A DNA stretch of 64,000 nt from Oxyruncus cristatus (taxonomy: Eukaryota > Chordata > Aves > Passeriformes > Cotingidae): positions 62,001-126,000 of the forward strand of contig VXAY01000143.1 in assembly GCA_013399855.1 (NCBI GenBank), written 5' to 3'. The translations under genes were made by a program, and so were the position numbers. Below, piece by piece: positions 26,189 to 37,430 of this stretch; within the stretch, counting starts at the first letter, position 1; the number at the start of each line of letters is the position of its first letter. The notes beneath the pieces were generated by a model, which was not told the origin of the DNA, searched no databases, and saw only the letters and a list, made by a program, of their open reading frames with translations.

Positions 26189-28307
26189 CTGTATTTTTGG
26201 AATATTTGTGACCAGAAAGAAAGAAACAAACAAAAACACCACACAAAAGAGAGAACGTCATGAACAATTTTCATTTTCCTAGAAACTTTTACCAGCTACC
26301 ATTACCATCATCAAAAATAACCTCAATGGCTAGGTTTAGAGAACTACCTTAAATTTCAGAACACACTCCCGTCCCCTACCTCCACACTATGGAAACTGAG
26401 CTCCAGTGTAGCTGTAGGAGTAGGATGCCTGCACATCTAAGGAACAGATTGATTTAGGACTTTACTATTTCACTTCAACTTGTGAACTCAAACTCTTAAG
26501 TCAATTTGCATACAACTCTACAGGCACCCAGACTCTTCAGACAAACTTCTTCACAACTTCTCCCTGTTCTTACATGTGACAGATTTGTGTCTACCAAAGA
26601 GAATTAAATACAATGGCTGCTCTGAAGCACTTTAAATAGTTCAATTACACTCCAAAGTCCTGTGCATGGAGTTTAAGCACTCGTCTCAGTTTTTTACAGC
26701 AAAGGAAGGTGGGGAAGAAGCACTTATCTAATCCCTTTTTTCTTAAGAGTTAGATGAACAGAAGTCTGCACCTACTAGTCCATGCTCTTCCCTCCCCACT
26801 CACAGAACAGTCCTATCATACTGCCATCAAGTACTCCAACACACAATAGGGACATTATTTGGCACCACTACAGATTCCAACTAAGAAGACCAGACGCTGT
26901 TTCTTGCCAGCTGTGTCTAACAGAGCCGAGCATGAAATTGCGAATTTCTGCCTTTTAAACACAGTTACTTGGTCACAGCATGGTCTTTGGTGTGTGACCT
27001 AAATGGTCTTGTGTTTGTTCGGTTTTCTGTTTTGTTTTGGTTTTTTGTGTTTTGTTTGTTTGGGGTTTTTTTTGTTTTTGTTTTTTTGGGGTTTGTTTTG
27101 TTTTGTTTTTATAACTTTCAACACCTACATTGACTAGCTTTGTTAAAAAGTTCTGCATGACATTAGCACCATAGAGGGGACACACTGGTGCCTGCAAAAA
27201 CTGTATCCCAGTTTTATTTCATACTTCAGAGACCATAAGGAACTTGAGTGAAAAATAATTCTACTGACATTTAGGGATTCCTTCTCTGAGATCCTGTTTC
27301 TGCCTTTGTATTTTAATAATCTCTCTCCAAAGTGAAAAACAGTTCTAGAGCAAAGCTCCTGAATACATAAGAAAGGTATATAGTGTATGTTCCAATTTCC
27401 AAAATTTTTCCATTAAGAGAAAATGCATAAAATCAACAACCATTCTAGCTATGATTCAGTTTTAATTACCCCCACACTACGCAACATTTAAACACCTTCG
27501 ATTTCAAAGCCTAAATAAACAAAGTGTGACTAACAGGGAGGCACACTATATTACCCTGCTTGTTCAGACCTCATGTTCCAAACCAAACACTCAGTTTTTA
27601 CATAACTGCAGTGCAAGAAGACTATTTCATTATCTATTAAGGCTGGTTCAGGTGTACAATCATATAAAGAGCAGTGCTAGATGACTATAACCTGTAAAAA
27701 GTTTCTTTACTTCACCAGAATTTAGCTTCAACTAGAAATTCCACGAAAGAACTACAGTGGGCAGAGCTCAGTATATTAAGCACATATGAGCCCAAGGACA
27801 ACAGCTATTCTTCACCACACACTGAATTAAAGAGAAACTGAGATAATCCTCCTGGAGCACTTTAATGACTGCCACACTTTTCTCAAAAGCAAAAAACCCA
27901 CCACTGATGATCTCATTAAGCCCACCTTCAACTTCACATCTAGAAAAGCCACAACTTTGACTTCTAAAATGGGAAAAAATTTTTAGAATCCACCTTATCT
28001 AGTGATCCATGAATATTTTTTTTTTCCATTTTTATAAAGTCTCTTCCTGCTGTTACAACTATAGTAAGGTGCAGGTTAGTTCAAAAAGGTAAGATTTTCA
28101 TGTGGGACAATTCAAAGTTAACAGTGTCTTATGGATAATCATCATCTCAAGGCCTTTGGAAGAATAAGATTCTGGGACCCTTCCACGATTATACCTTTAT
28201 ATTCCTATTGCAAGCAGCGTATGAATTTAATAGCTTCCTGTGCATTCAAACTAGCATTGAAAAATCCTGCACAAAATAGAATTAATATTCTTCAAAGTGA
28301 TATATAC
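26189..28307 (-). other. FAM193A: FAM193A intron (2.1 kb)
   Basis: Intron containing the T/G-rich low-complexity tract at 27003-27110. No gene is seen. Confidence 0.8.
27003..27110. repeat. T/G-rich low-complexity tract (TTTTG-type)
   Basis: Over about 100 nt the plus strand is almost only T and G, with repeated GTTTT/GGTTTTT units. Read on the minus (transcribed) strand it is A/C-rich. It may be an old retroposon tail or simple sequence. The minus-strand 74-codon ORF here (26973-27197) is a Lys/Gln-rich translation of this tract, not a gene. Confidence 0.8.
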
Positions 28308-28475
28308 CTATCCACCAGCTCCTTCATTCCTTCTTTATCTGGTACCAACGACTGGTCTTGGTCATCTGCCAAAGGAGTCCCAGCTTGGCGATATATACAA
28401 CGAACCATGTATCTGACTTCTGACCAGTAGTTTTGAAGTTGCTGAGGTTCACGTTCAGGCTCTGCTGAATTTTCT
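28308..28475 (-). CDS. FAM193A: FAM193A exon, conserved aromatic/helical segment
   Basis: The exon has 168 nt, entering with 1 nt and leaving in phase 2. The acceptor is ..TTTTTGTCTTTATTTGCAG and the donor GTATAT. The peptide is (R)ENSAEPEREPQQLQN, then YWSEVRYMVRCIYRQAGTPL and ADDQDQSLVPDKEGMKELVD. It joins seamlessly to LCERDPYQ of the next exon. The sequence is a clear FAM193A core segment. Confidence 0.96.
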
Positions 28476-28813
28476 CTGCAAATAAAGACAAAAAAAATTA
28501 CCCTTTATTTGTACACATCACACAGGTGTATTGATTCCTACTATTCTGGAAAACCCCCCCCACCAAATACATCTGAAAGTGTATTATATTATTATATGTG
28601 ATATATAACATATATTATTATTGTATATATATAAAACGTATATTAATGTAAATACCTAAAATAAGGTAAGAAACTGGATGAACGCTGCCATTTGTAAATT
28701 ACTGTCAAACAACCTGCATGAAGGAGTTTAAGCACACACCTACAAACAAGTCACAGCAGTGCCCACAGCCTGACCACAGTCACCACGCTGCCGAGTTTGA
28801 ATTCAGCTCTTAC
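28476..28813 (-). other. FAM193A: FAM193A intron (338 nt)
   Basis: Short intron with a TA-rich middle (about 28579-28652, with ATTATAT and GTATATATA strings). Nothing else is seen. Confidence 0.85.
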
Positions 28814-28980
28814 CTGCGCTCATTACAGGCCTCACAGTTGCACGCTATGTCTGAAGGAGAGGAATTGCTAAGATCTGCAGCAGGCACTGTCTGCGCACCC
28901 ACAGTTATTCTTCCTCCTCCTACAGATTCCTGCTGTGATCCACTGTTTCCAAGAGGCATGTGCAAAAGAAAATCTTGGCT
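28814..28980 (-). CDS. FAM193A: FAM193A exon, C-x-C-x2-C cluster (CNCEAC)
   Basis: The exon has 167 nt, entering in phase 0 and leaving in phase 2. The acceptor is a long T-rich tract ending CTTTCAG and the donor GTAAGA. The peptide is SQDFLLHMPLGNSGSQQESV, then GGGRITVGAQTVPAADLS and NSSPSDIACNCEACNER. The C-x-C-x2-C motif at its end is one of four similar modules in this protein. Confidence 0.96.
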
Positions 28981-31284
28981 CTGAAAGAAAAAAAACAAAA
29001 CAAAACAAACAGGTAGTTTTCAGTCTGTAAGGTCTGAAATGCTAAGAGGTGGGTAAATATTAGAGTGGTAATTCCTGGTGCTGCATATATTTTTGGAGGA
29101 CGCTCAAAGAATTTATCTACGAAAAGCCTAATAAATGCAGGAGATGGACTGAGAAAACGATAGAGAGTTTCATTTCTCATAACCAAAGGTATGTTGGTTG
29201 TAATTATCACCTTTATGTACTTCAGCATAAACAATGAACTAAGCTGAAGGAAGGCTTGCATCATCCACACTTAATCATAAACCAGTAATATCTCTGCAGT
29301 CGCCATTTACCAGTATGCTTGGCTTTCGGAGTTTAACAATCCCTTCTGGCAAAAACCATTAAATCTCTTCGTTTGTAGCAGCCAGACATAGCACTTCATG
29401 GTAGTGGATGTTAGAAAGCTGCTGTCACTGGGAATCGATGTGACCTCCAGCACCCAGCACTGCTAACCACCAGCAGATGACACAGACCTCTCACCCAAGA
29501 CTGCTGGTATTTTTGTCACCAGTTTCTCTCCCTTCTCTGTGCTCCAGCCCCAGCACATGCCATCCTTCCCTCCTGCACCCTTCCAAGGCTGCCACCAGCT
29601 TTCTGCGGCACCAGGCAGGGACCTCTCCCACAACAGTAGCACGACTGAAGAGGTATTTTTCTGCCCCAAATCCCGGATCGGGATGCAGACAAGGAAAAAC
29701 AAACCTGCACGCATTTGCTACCAAGCAAGGTAATGAGAGCAACAGGAACCTGAACACAGGAGCATCTACAGCAAACCACTTGTACTCTGGCTTGCAGTGA
29801 CTGGTAACAAATTTTCTTTCAGATAATTTTGGCTTTCTTTCCCAGTTGGCTTCTCAAATTTGGCTAGTTATCAAATCCACTTAGGTCTTTTTTAAGTCAA
29901 GCTTCCAGACTTAAAAACACTTTCACTGTTTACTTTTAAAAATTTCTCTTTAAAAGAGAAAACGGTCACCAAATTAAAAAGAACGCTGTAAATTTTTATT
30001 TCATCTGGAGTATCTATAACTTAAAATGTCTCTGAAGCAAATCCTGCTTTTCCTGCACTTGTAGAACACTTATTCTCCTTACTAATTCACTAGCAGAGTT
30101 TAAACAAGTAATAAATTTTGACTTATTTAAATAAGTCAATATTAAAATAAATATAATTTAATGCATTATTAATATTTAATATTAATAAATTTTGACTCAG
30201 TCTGGCTGTGCTTTGAACTCTCTAGGACGTGTTTACCATCTTACTACCAGTATAATTTCCTCAGATATAACCTCTTGATTAATTTTGCTACCCTTGTTAA
30301 TAGCAAGGATATCTGTAAACATGAGATGTATACAAGTGATATACTCTTAAATTTCCCTCACAAAAAACAATGTTGTGTACTTTAAACATGAGCTTAACAA
30401 CATACACTATACAAAGACAATCTTTCTTCATGCTGATTTATTGAAATAAAAATCTGTATGTGCCTATGGGCATGTGCACAGTCTGTTAGTTCTCTGCAAG
30501 AAGATGTCAGCTGGAATCTATTATACTTCCAATTATCCCAAGTGTGTGGCTTCCCAGATCAGCCAGATGATTTGGTTCTGCAGTACAGCACAGTTTACTT
30601 CTAATGAGGTTTTGCTGGACCTGTCAACGAACTTCTAGTGTCTTTCTGCTACACTGAGCACAGTTCTTACATGAGGCTGAATTCACGACTGGAAATATTA
30701 GCACCATGTATTAATAGGTGTTTGCAGGGCTACCAAGAATAGAAAATTGTTATATGCATACTAGGCAAAGTTGTGTTTCCTTATTAAAACAATATAAGAA
30801 AGAAAAGACTGCAAAACTCAGAAACACAGGGAAGTGTCAGGGCAAGTGTAGTGACTCAAGAATACTGCTGAAAGAACAAGGAAAACTCAGATACTTTACC
30901 TCACAAAGAGGGAAAAACACACCATGAACAGATGGTATAGAAAAAAAGTGTAATAAGTAAGGTAATATTTGTAAGAGTAGAAGATGACGAATTTAACTGA
31001 AGGAAGTAAGGACAAAGTTTGAGATCCCGCGAATTAAAAGGCAAAAAAACCAGTAAGAAACAGATCTAAACCTTGCCCTGCTCCAAAATCCACAACTCAG
31101 ATTCAGAACTCCTCATTTTTGAGACAACTAGCTCGTTCAGTTTACCTTACAAGGCAAACCAACTCGAGATCTCCTAAAATGCTTCCTAAGTGTGTACAGT
31201 TTAAGTGATTCCAAAGCACAAAGTGCCATTCAACCCATAACAACTCATCTTCTCAGTCGACCAAACTGAAGTACTTGAACTCAC
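28981..31284 (-). other. FAM193A: FAM193A intron (2.3 kb)
   Basis: Intron with a locally GC-richer stretch at 29440-29760 that gives overlapping open frames on both strands. No splice signals or recognisable domain support an exon there. The rest is AT-rich, including 30117-30195 (repeated TTTAATATTAAT-like strings). Confidence 0.75.
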
Positions 31285-31530
31285 CACAAGAGACTGCTCT
31301 ATTGTAGCGTGCCTCTCCTCCTTTTCAACTGTTCTTCGACAGTCTGGACACACCCACAGTGGAAGATGCAGCATATTGTTTGCTTTTGGAGATGTGGAAA
31401 GTGCTGTTTTGCTAGAATTTTTTATTCCGCTCTCTGAAAGCGAAGTATCTTTGCGTTCACTTCTACAAAGAAGACAATGCTCGCCAGTTGTATATGGTGC
31501 CCTTTGGCCCAAGCCAAAGGTAAATGGTGT
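31285..31530 (-). CDS. FAM193A: FAM193A exon, zinc-ribbon-like CxxC pairs
   Basis: The exon has 246 nt (82 codons), phase 0 on both sides. The acceptor is ..ATTTGTTTGCAG and the donor GTGAGT. The peptide opens TPFTFGLGQRAPYTTGEHCL with CLLC, runs through SERKDTSLSESGIKNSSK, and then HLPLWVCPDCRRTVEKEER with CPDC. Two C-x2-C pairs about 40 residues apart (HCLLC and VCPDC) look like a zinc-ribbon or other treble-clef-like unit (inference). I recall PLWVCPDCRRTVEKEER as typical of FAM193A. Confidence 0.96.
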
Positions 31531-31893
31531 CTGCAAACAAATATGTTGATAGGTAACTGGTTATTGAGAGAATACCCACCAGAAAAACTTATTCTGAGAT
31601 TTGAAACAAACAAACAAAACCACCTCCCCAAAGAAAAATGCACATATTTTACTAGTCATTATTAAATGGTGAATATTTGGAGTGTCCCAAGATCAAACAC
31701 ATCAGTCTCAATATCCACGAGGCAAACAAGTTAGACTATGAATACAACCACATTTAGAAAAAAATGTTTTCAGGGAGCATGGACCACAGCCTTTCCCTCT
31801 AAAACAATTCAGCCTAGATGCAATAATCTAGTAAGTGAAATTAAAAAGGGATAGTACAATGCCTTTTACTGCTGTCATTATTACAGATAAAAA

Positions 31894-32088
31894 GAAAAAT
31901 AACTGCTCTTTGAAGTTCTGTGTAACCTCCTTTCTAATACTATGTGAAAAGAGACACTTTCAGCTATGCTTACTACAAAATAAAAGTATAAATCAGTTTA
32001 AACAAAACCAATCAGTAGGGTCTTAAAATCCACTATCTATTGAATACAGCAGACTTAGTAACTTAGGGGGACAGAGACAGTTCAAAAC
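31894..32088. repeat. Direct duplication, copy 1 (195 bp)
   Basis: Starts gaaaaataactgctctttga and ends ggacagagacagttcaaaac. It is nearly identical to 33052-33245: by eye about eight differences, mostly clustered around one small indel. The copies are in the same orientation, about 1.16 kb apart. Confidence 0.95.
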
Positions 32089-32280
32089 CTAAACTCTCTT
32101 CCAAGATGCTACTGTGTATGAAACTATGGTTCAGCCACGAAATGCTGATTATTCACCAAGACTGACAGTGAAAAACAAGTTGGGCAGCACAAGACAAAGA
32201 GAACCCAACTTTACTGGACATAAGTGAAACTGAGATGACAGGAACAAAAAAATGGCAGAATCAGATTTGCCCCATTATAT

Positions 32281-32311
32281 TGCAGCTCTGCCTTAATTAG
32301 GCAGAGCTGCA
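32281..32311. repeat. Perfect inverted repeat (13-bp arms, 5-nt loop)
   Basis: The left arm is tgcagctctgcct, the spacer taatt, and the right arm aggcagagctgca. The arms are perfectly complementary. It lies between the two copies of the local duplication. Confidence 0.95.
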
Positions 32312-33051
32312 TCTATGCAGCTGCTTAAAGAATTTATGACTTTTTACATTTGAATTATTTCTCAAAGAAAAAGCAAAATTTAAATAAGTAATTCAAACAT
32401 CCTTCTCAATACTGCTCCAACCTCAACACTAACAAAAATACTGCTTTACAGATCTTGTAGGGTGCTGAAATGCATAAGCACAGATGAACAGTTCTTTAGG
32501 TCAAAGGACTAGTTCAAGTTAAAAGAGAATTCACTAACTCTCTTCTTTCCTTCACAGCAACAACAAATCAATTCCCTATTGCTGACATCTAATGAAAAAC
32601 AGCAGAGCATTACAAACTCTGATTTTTGTGTTCTACACATCTGTAAAACTGACAGACTTGGCAATATGGAAAGAAAAACTAATAATTCTAGACATAAAAA
32701 AAGACACACTGAATTCTTCTCCACAAGTATCTTCCTATCTTTAAGACGTTCATGAGAAAATTAACAAGATTCAGTAAAAACAGCTAATCCCTTTATTTAT
32801 TGATGCCACTTCTAGAATTCACACCTAGGGCAGGAAAAAACACCATCTCTCCACAAGTCTATTGCAGGTTTGCAGAAAACCTTCTTATTTGGAAAGATTC
32901 ACTCTGCCCCCTGAAAGGCTGGGACTGACCAAAACCTTTGCTGGCACTATGAGCATGAACAGATTTCTCAAGTTAAACATTCCCCTTGGCTTCCCTGCAC
33001 TCAACTGCAGATCTTATTAATGTCTAGAACCCCTGCATGCAGGAAGTTTAC

Positions 33052-33245
33052 GAAAAATAACTGCTCTTTGAAGTTCTGTGTAACCTCCTTTCTAATACTA
33101 CTGAAGAGAGACATTTGCAGCTATGCTTACTACAAAATAAAAGTATAAATCAGTTTAAACAAAACCAATCAGTAGGGTCTTAAAATCCGCTATCTATTGA
33201 ATACAGCAGACTTAGTAACTTAGGGGGACACAGACAGTTCAAAAC
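33052..33245. repeat. Direct duplication, copy 2 (194 bp)
   Basis: Second copy of 31894-32088, same orientation, about 96% identical by eye. The high identity suggests a recent local segmental duplication (or unresolved assembly duplication) rather than an old repeat family. Confidence 0.95.
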
Positions 33246-34461
33246 TTACGAAGCAGTTCAGGCTGCTTATGAAAACCCTGAAAGTTTCCTTCCTAGAGTA
33301 AATTTTTTTGGAAGCCAGATTAAGTCCCTGTTGGAATGATCATAGCTATTGCAGGCAAATCCTTGTCAACATCATCCAAGAACACCTTCCAACAAGCAGG
33401 AAAAGCAGAGGACAAAATATGAAAGTTCACAAGACAACCTGACACTCTTTTGCAAAGGTTAAGGTCACGGCAAATGCACCCCGGACATATTGCAAGGACT
33501 CCTAGAAGTTTAATTTGCTTAAAGCTGCACCACAATTATTATAAAAGCCACAGCAAACACAGAAGGAACAATCTTCATTCTGAGCAACTCACAGACTCAG
33601 GAAAACCCTAACAATCTCTCCACTGGGCCCATATTTACGACAGATAGGAAGTTTAAATTAAAGCACTTGGTTCCTAGAGCACCATGAACATCATGAATGA
33701 AACTTGATCTAAGCAGTTTGTTCCTAACAAAATTGACAGTGGAAACTTCAACAAAATCTAGATCATAAGTATCTCAGATATCTGCTATAGCTCTTTCATA
33801 CTAAAATGAGGTTATGAATTGCAGTTCCTTTGTTATTTAAAAGATGATGAATGCAGTGACTGTTCACGTGACCATTTCACCAGGAGCAGGAGCAGCAAAC
33901 TCTTCCTGGATTAGATGAGCTTGGAATTAGGTCACATACACATTTGTATGTGTCTTCAGTGCAATCAGAGCAAAGTGTACATTTTGAGAAAAGCAAGATA
34001 TTTTTCCACTAGTCAAGCTTCAAGAAATGTGGGATGCATCTCTAGAAGAAAACACCCAGTCTCACTTTCTCCCTGAAACATGTTCAGATATAACATTCAT
34101 AAATGAAAGCTGGAAGTAGGACAAGTTGGAACAGAAATAACTGCATCTCTGCTATGTATTTAGATTTATTTCCAAGAATAACTTTATTACCATAAAACCA
34201 CACAGATTTTTTTCTGAACATCCATGTGCAATTTCAAGCATATTATAACAATAAAATTCTACTTAAAAAAAAAGCTTTCACTGCTTTTTAAACCTTGATT
34301 ACTGAAATTATCAGAAACCGACTTCAGTTGCCAAAGTTCCAATCTCAAACAGAATTCTTTTTGAAGAGTTTACTCTAGTATGTTTAATACTGTTTAGTAT
34401 CTTCTCCCATTAGTAAATAATTCTGCTACCATATACACCAACAAAATTTGCCTGCACTTAC

Positions 34462-34527
34462 CTGAGAAACACCTGTGAACTCTGATCCAACAGTACTGTC
34501 TGTAAACTGTGTACCATTTAGTGAAAC
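34462..34527 (-). CDS. FAM193A: FAM193A exon (66 nt)
   Basis: The exon has 66 nt (22 codons), phase 0 on both sides. The acceptor is ..TTAATTTTTTCCAG and the donor GTAAGT, both near-consensus. The peptide VSLNGTQFTDSTVGSEFTGV followed by SQ joins in frame to TPFTFGLGQ of the next exon. It is too short for ORF finding. The evidence is splice sites and phase. Confidence 0.9.
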
Positions 34528-36114
34528 CTGGAAAAAATTAATAATGGGTTGGTGACAACAGTTGAGTTTAATGCTTAACAACCATTATAAAAAATTACAC
34601 AAAACTTTCCCCTGGTATTTGAGGGTTGATAAAACAGCTTTCGAAACTTGAATGAATATTCGATTGCAGATGGAAAAATCCTTCTCTTTTGTAATAGAAG
34701 TTCTACAATGCAAAGTTTGCAATTTATGGATTTTAAACTTTTGCACAGTAGCTGTTTCAGTAGCAGCTTTGAGGTAAAAGAACTGATACAGGAACACAGA
34801 AAATTCACAAGCAAAATCATGTTTTTCCTTCAATATTTGATTGTTTGTAATTAGCTTTTAAACTTCTACTGTGAATTGAAACAATTAAAAGATTTCTGCC
34901 TTTTGAAAGTTGAATACAATGCTACTAAGAAAAATATGTAGTATTAACCAGGAAAAGTATTCCACAGCAAGCCTCCAAAAGCCACTCAGCTATTCCACCG
35001 CAGCAACTTCTCTCCTGCCCCAGGTTATAACTCCTACAGAAACCTCCCAGATCTCCCCTATTACAGTGTTACAGAGACCACACCAGGCAGCAATCAAGCG
35101 CCTTTTACAAGCCCCGACTGTTCTCATACAGCATTATTTGAAGACACTAAATCAAGGGTAAACTTAAGACAACACACTAACTCAAGCCAGTGACAATGAA
35201 GAGCCCTAGATCAACCAACTAGAAGAAAAAGCATTTGATTAAAACAGTGGGAAAGGGGAAATAAAGTCAATTATTTTATTATTTACTTTCCTTCCTGAGT
35301 AGTGGTTGAGCTCTGCGATTTCAGATATCATTTTACCTCATGCCTCTGTTCCACCTTCCACATGTTTTTGCTAACCTCTTTTTGCCCTCCCATTTTCCAC
35401 CTACTGTTGTGAGATATTAATATCTCTGAGACTCCTCTAAAGATGGTGATAAAAAGCAGTCTGTTTGATGTAGGACCCTGCACATCTTGTGTGTTGTATT
35501 GACAGAGGTCAGAAAATATTTCTGCCCTGCTACCAAACCATAAACTCTGACTGAAGCCTTCTTCAGTACAAAGGAGCATCCCTTCAGTTTTCCACATCCA
35601 CAGAATTACCAACTGCTCAGTTTAGAGACAGGGGATTACTGCAAAGCCACTGTCTTCAGCTAGCTTTTTTCAAAGGCAAAGAAATAATTTCAAATCATTG
35701 CTAGAGCAAACATAAACAAGAAACCGCACAACTTCACTTACGTACCCCATGCTATGTTTCCAGAATAGATATTTAAGAAAAAAACCCCTCATATGCAAGC
35801 CAAGCATCTCAGATCTAAAATTATGGGAACAAAGATGCTGATGTGGAACAAGTTACCTATTTTTATTGAGGCACCTTCCAAACAAGTGGAAAAAATTAAG
35901 GTTTTTTTAATTAAAAGAAGTCTTCTTCACCAGGAAGAGATATCCTCCACTCTGGAGGTCCACTGGTTTTCGGCATACATATGTATTCAAAAACCAAGGA
36001 ACCAGTAAGGAAGCTCAGAATGAAATTGTTATCTGCAACTAAAATTTTATATATTTTTTTTGAAAATTAATAAAAAGGCAAGTTTATCCAATATTATTGA
36101 GGGACTACATTTAC
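34528..36114 (-). other. FAM193A: FAM193A intron (1.6 kb)
   Basis: AT-rich intron. No gene or recognised repeat is seen. Several short ORFs (for example 34575-34833 minus, 35328-35612 minus) lack support. Confidence 0.75.
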
Positions 36115-36163
36115 CTTCTTTACATTCAAGACACTGGTAATGAGAAATGCATGAGCCATCACA
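36115..36163 (-). CDS. FAM193A: Probable FAM193A exon (49 nt)
   Basis: The exon has 49 nt bounded by ..CATGTTTCAG and donor GTAAAT after AAG. Read with 1 nt completing an incoming codon, it gives 16 codons (VMAHAFLITSVLNVKK) and leaves in phase 0, as the 66-nt exon downstream requires. The incoming phase equals the outgoing phase of the candidate exon at 60034-60209. In another frame it reads CDGSCISHYQCLECKE, which looks Cys-rich but does not fit the downstream phase. Confidence 0.62.
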
Positions 36164-36398
36164 CTGAAACATGCAGGCACTGAGTGGCCAAGCTAAAAGC
36201 AGTCAGAAATGTTACAAAAGCAGAGACAAAAACAGTGGGAGGTTTAGTTACCCACTAAATGTCACAAAAAGCCAAGACAAAATTACTGAACATCAGGAGT
36301 GTCTGCTTCATGGGATAAGTTGTCATGCTGCTAACAAAAGAAAGGACATCTCTTGATCCTAAGCACTGCGCAGAATTTGCTTAAAAATATTAGCATAA

Positions 36399-36412
36399 CC
36401 CCCCCCCCCCCC
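36399..36412. repeat. Poly-C tract (14 C)
   Basis: An uninterrupted run of 14 C on the plus strand in an otherwise AT-rich intron. The length is likely polymorphic. Confidence 0.9.
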
Positions 36413-37043
36413 AGAATTTAGTAGTGACCCAAACATCTACAGGAGGAACAAACACCAAGGAATTTAAACAAAGGAATTAGACAAATAGGAGGAAACAAAG
36501 ATAATCATCAAAAATTAAGTGTCTGTAGGCAATGAGATGTAAGACATTGTATGTGAGGCTTAGAGCAAACACAAAAATCACAAAAAAGACTTAAGTGGGA
36601 ATGAATAATGATGCGACAGGCAAGGGAAGGAGATGGCTAACTAACATACTAGAGAAAATTTTAAAAGAATCTTGTAGAAGTTGTCCAAATGGGGCTCAAA
36701 CAATAGCAAGCTAAAAACAGACTGAGGAAAAAAAATTACAATGAGACAGTCCCACAAATAATTTAAGGAAGAAAAAGAAGTATAAAAACTACAACTAAAT
36801 CCTTTCTCAGGGCCCATAAGGAGCAGTAAGTACCCTGTGAGGTATCTCTAAAGCTAAGGTAAGTAAACAAATAGAAGCATTAAAAATGCTTAAAAAGCTA
36901 AGGTCACAGCAGAAACACCAGATTTATTTTTTATATCTTCGTGTTCACTATGCAGGAGCTTAAAGATATTCTCCCAGTGAAAGGCTTCTTTATGGAAGAT
37001 GGATTAGAGGATCTGTTTCAAAGCAAAGCACTGCTAGAAAAAA

Positions 37044-37430
37044 AAACAGAACAGGGAAAAGGGACAAGAGAAAAATTAGCAAGCCATCAAGAGTGGACGA
37101 CATTCAGCCAAGAGTCCTAAAGGAGCTCAAGGACATTATAGTTGCACTAACAATTTCAGTATGTTAATTCTCGCTTTATACTTCACCAGCACTAGAGGAG
37201 CAGATGACTTTTTACATTATTTATTTATGAAGCTCTCAAAGATCTAGGAAACTGCAGTTATCCAAAGCCTATAGCAGGAAAGTGCCTGTGATGACAAAGT
37301 TAACTATCAGCATTAAATTCCACGCGTAACTAAAGAGATTCGAACAATGGCAGAAGGACCTTCCAAGTTCTAGTTACTGGGCCATATGTTGACAGATATA
37401 ACTCTGTGCGCAGAGAATTGAAGTGGAAGT
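37044..37430 (+). mobile_element. Possible ancient CR1-like LINE remnant
   Basis: Short segments such as gtcctaaaggagctcaagga, followed at roughly the right spacing by ggaaactgcagttatcc.. and a final run with ..ggaccttccaagttctag, resemble old CR1-type reverse transcriptase and tail regions. Divergence is high and I could not align it, so treat this as a hint only. Confidence 0.28.

Larger units (their letters stand above)
31531..34461 (-). other. FAM193A: FAM193A intron (2.9 kb)
   Basis: Intron that contains both copies of a 195-bp direct duplication and, between them, a perfect hairpin-forming inverted repeat (listed separately). No coding sequence is seen. Confidence 0.8.

Noticed and set aside
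35741..35770. GTAAGT-like donor on the minus strand near 35.74 kb
   Set aside because: Nearest upstream AG would leave a 10-nt exon with poor context; no phase-consistent model.
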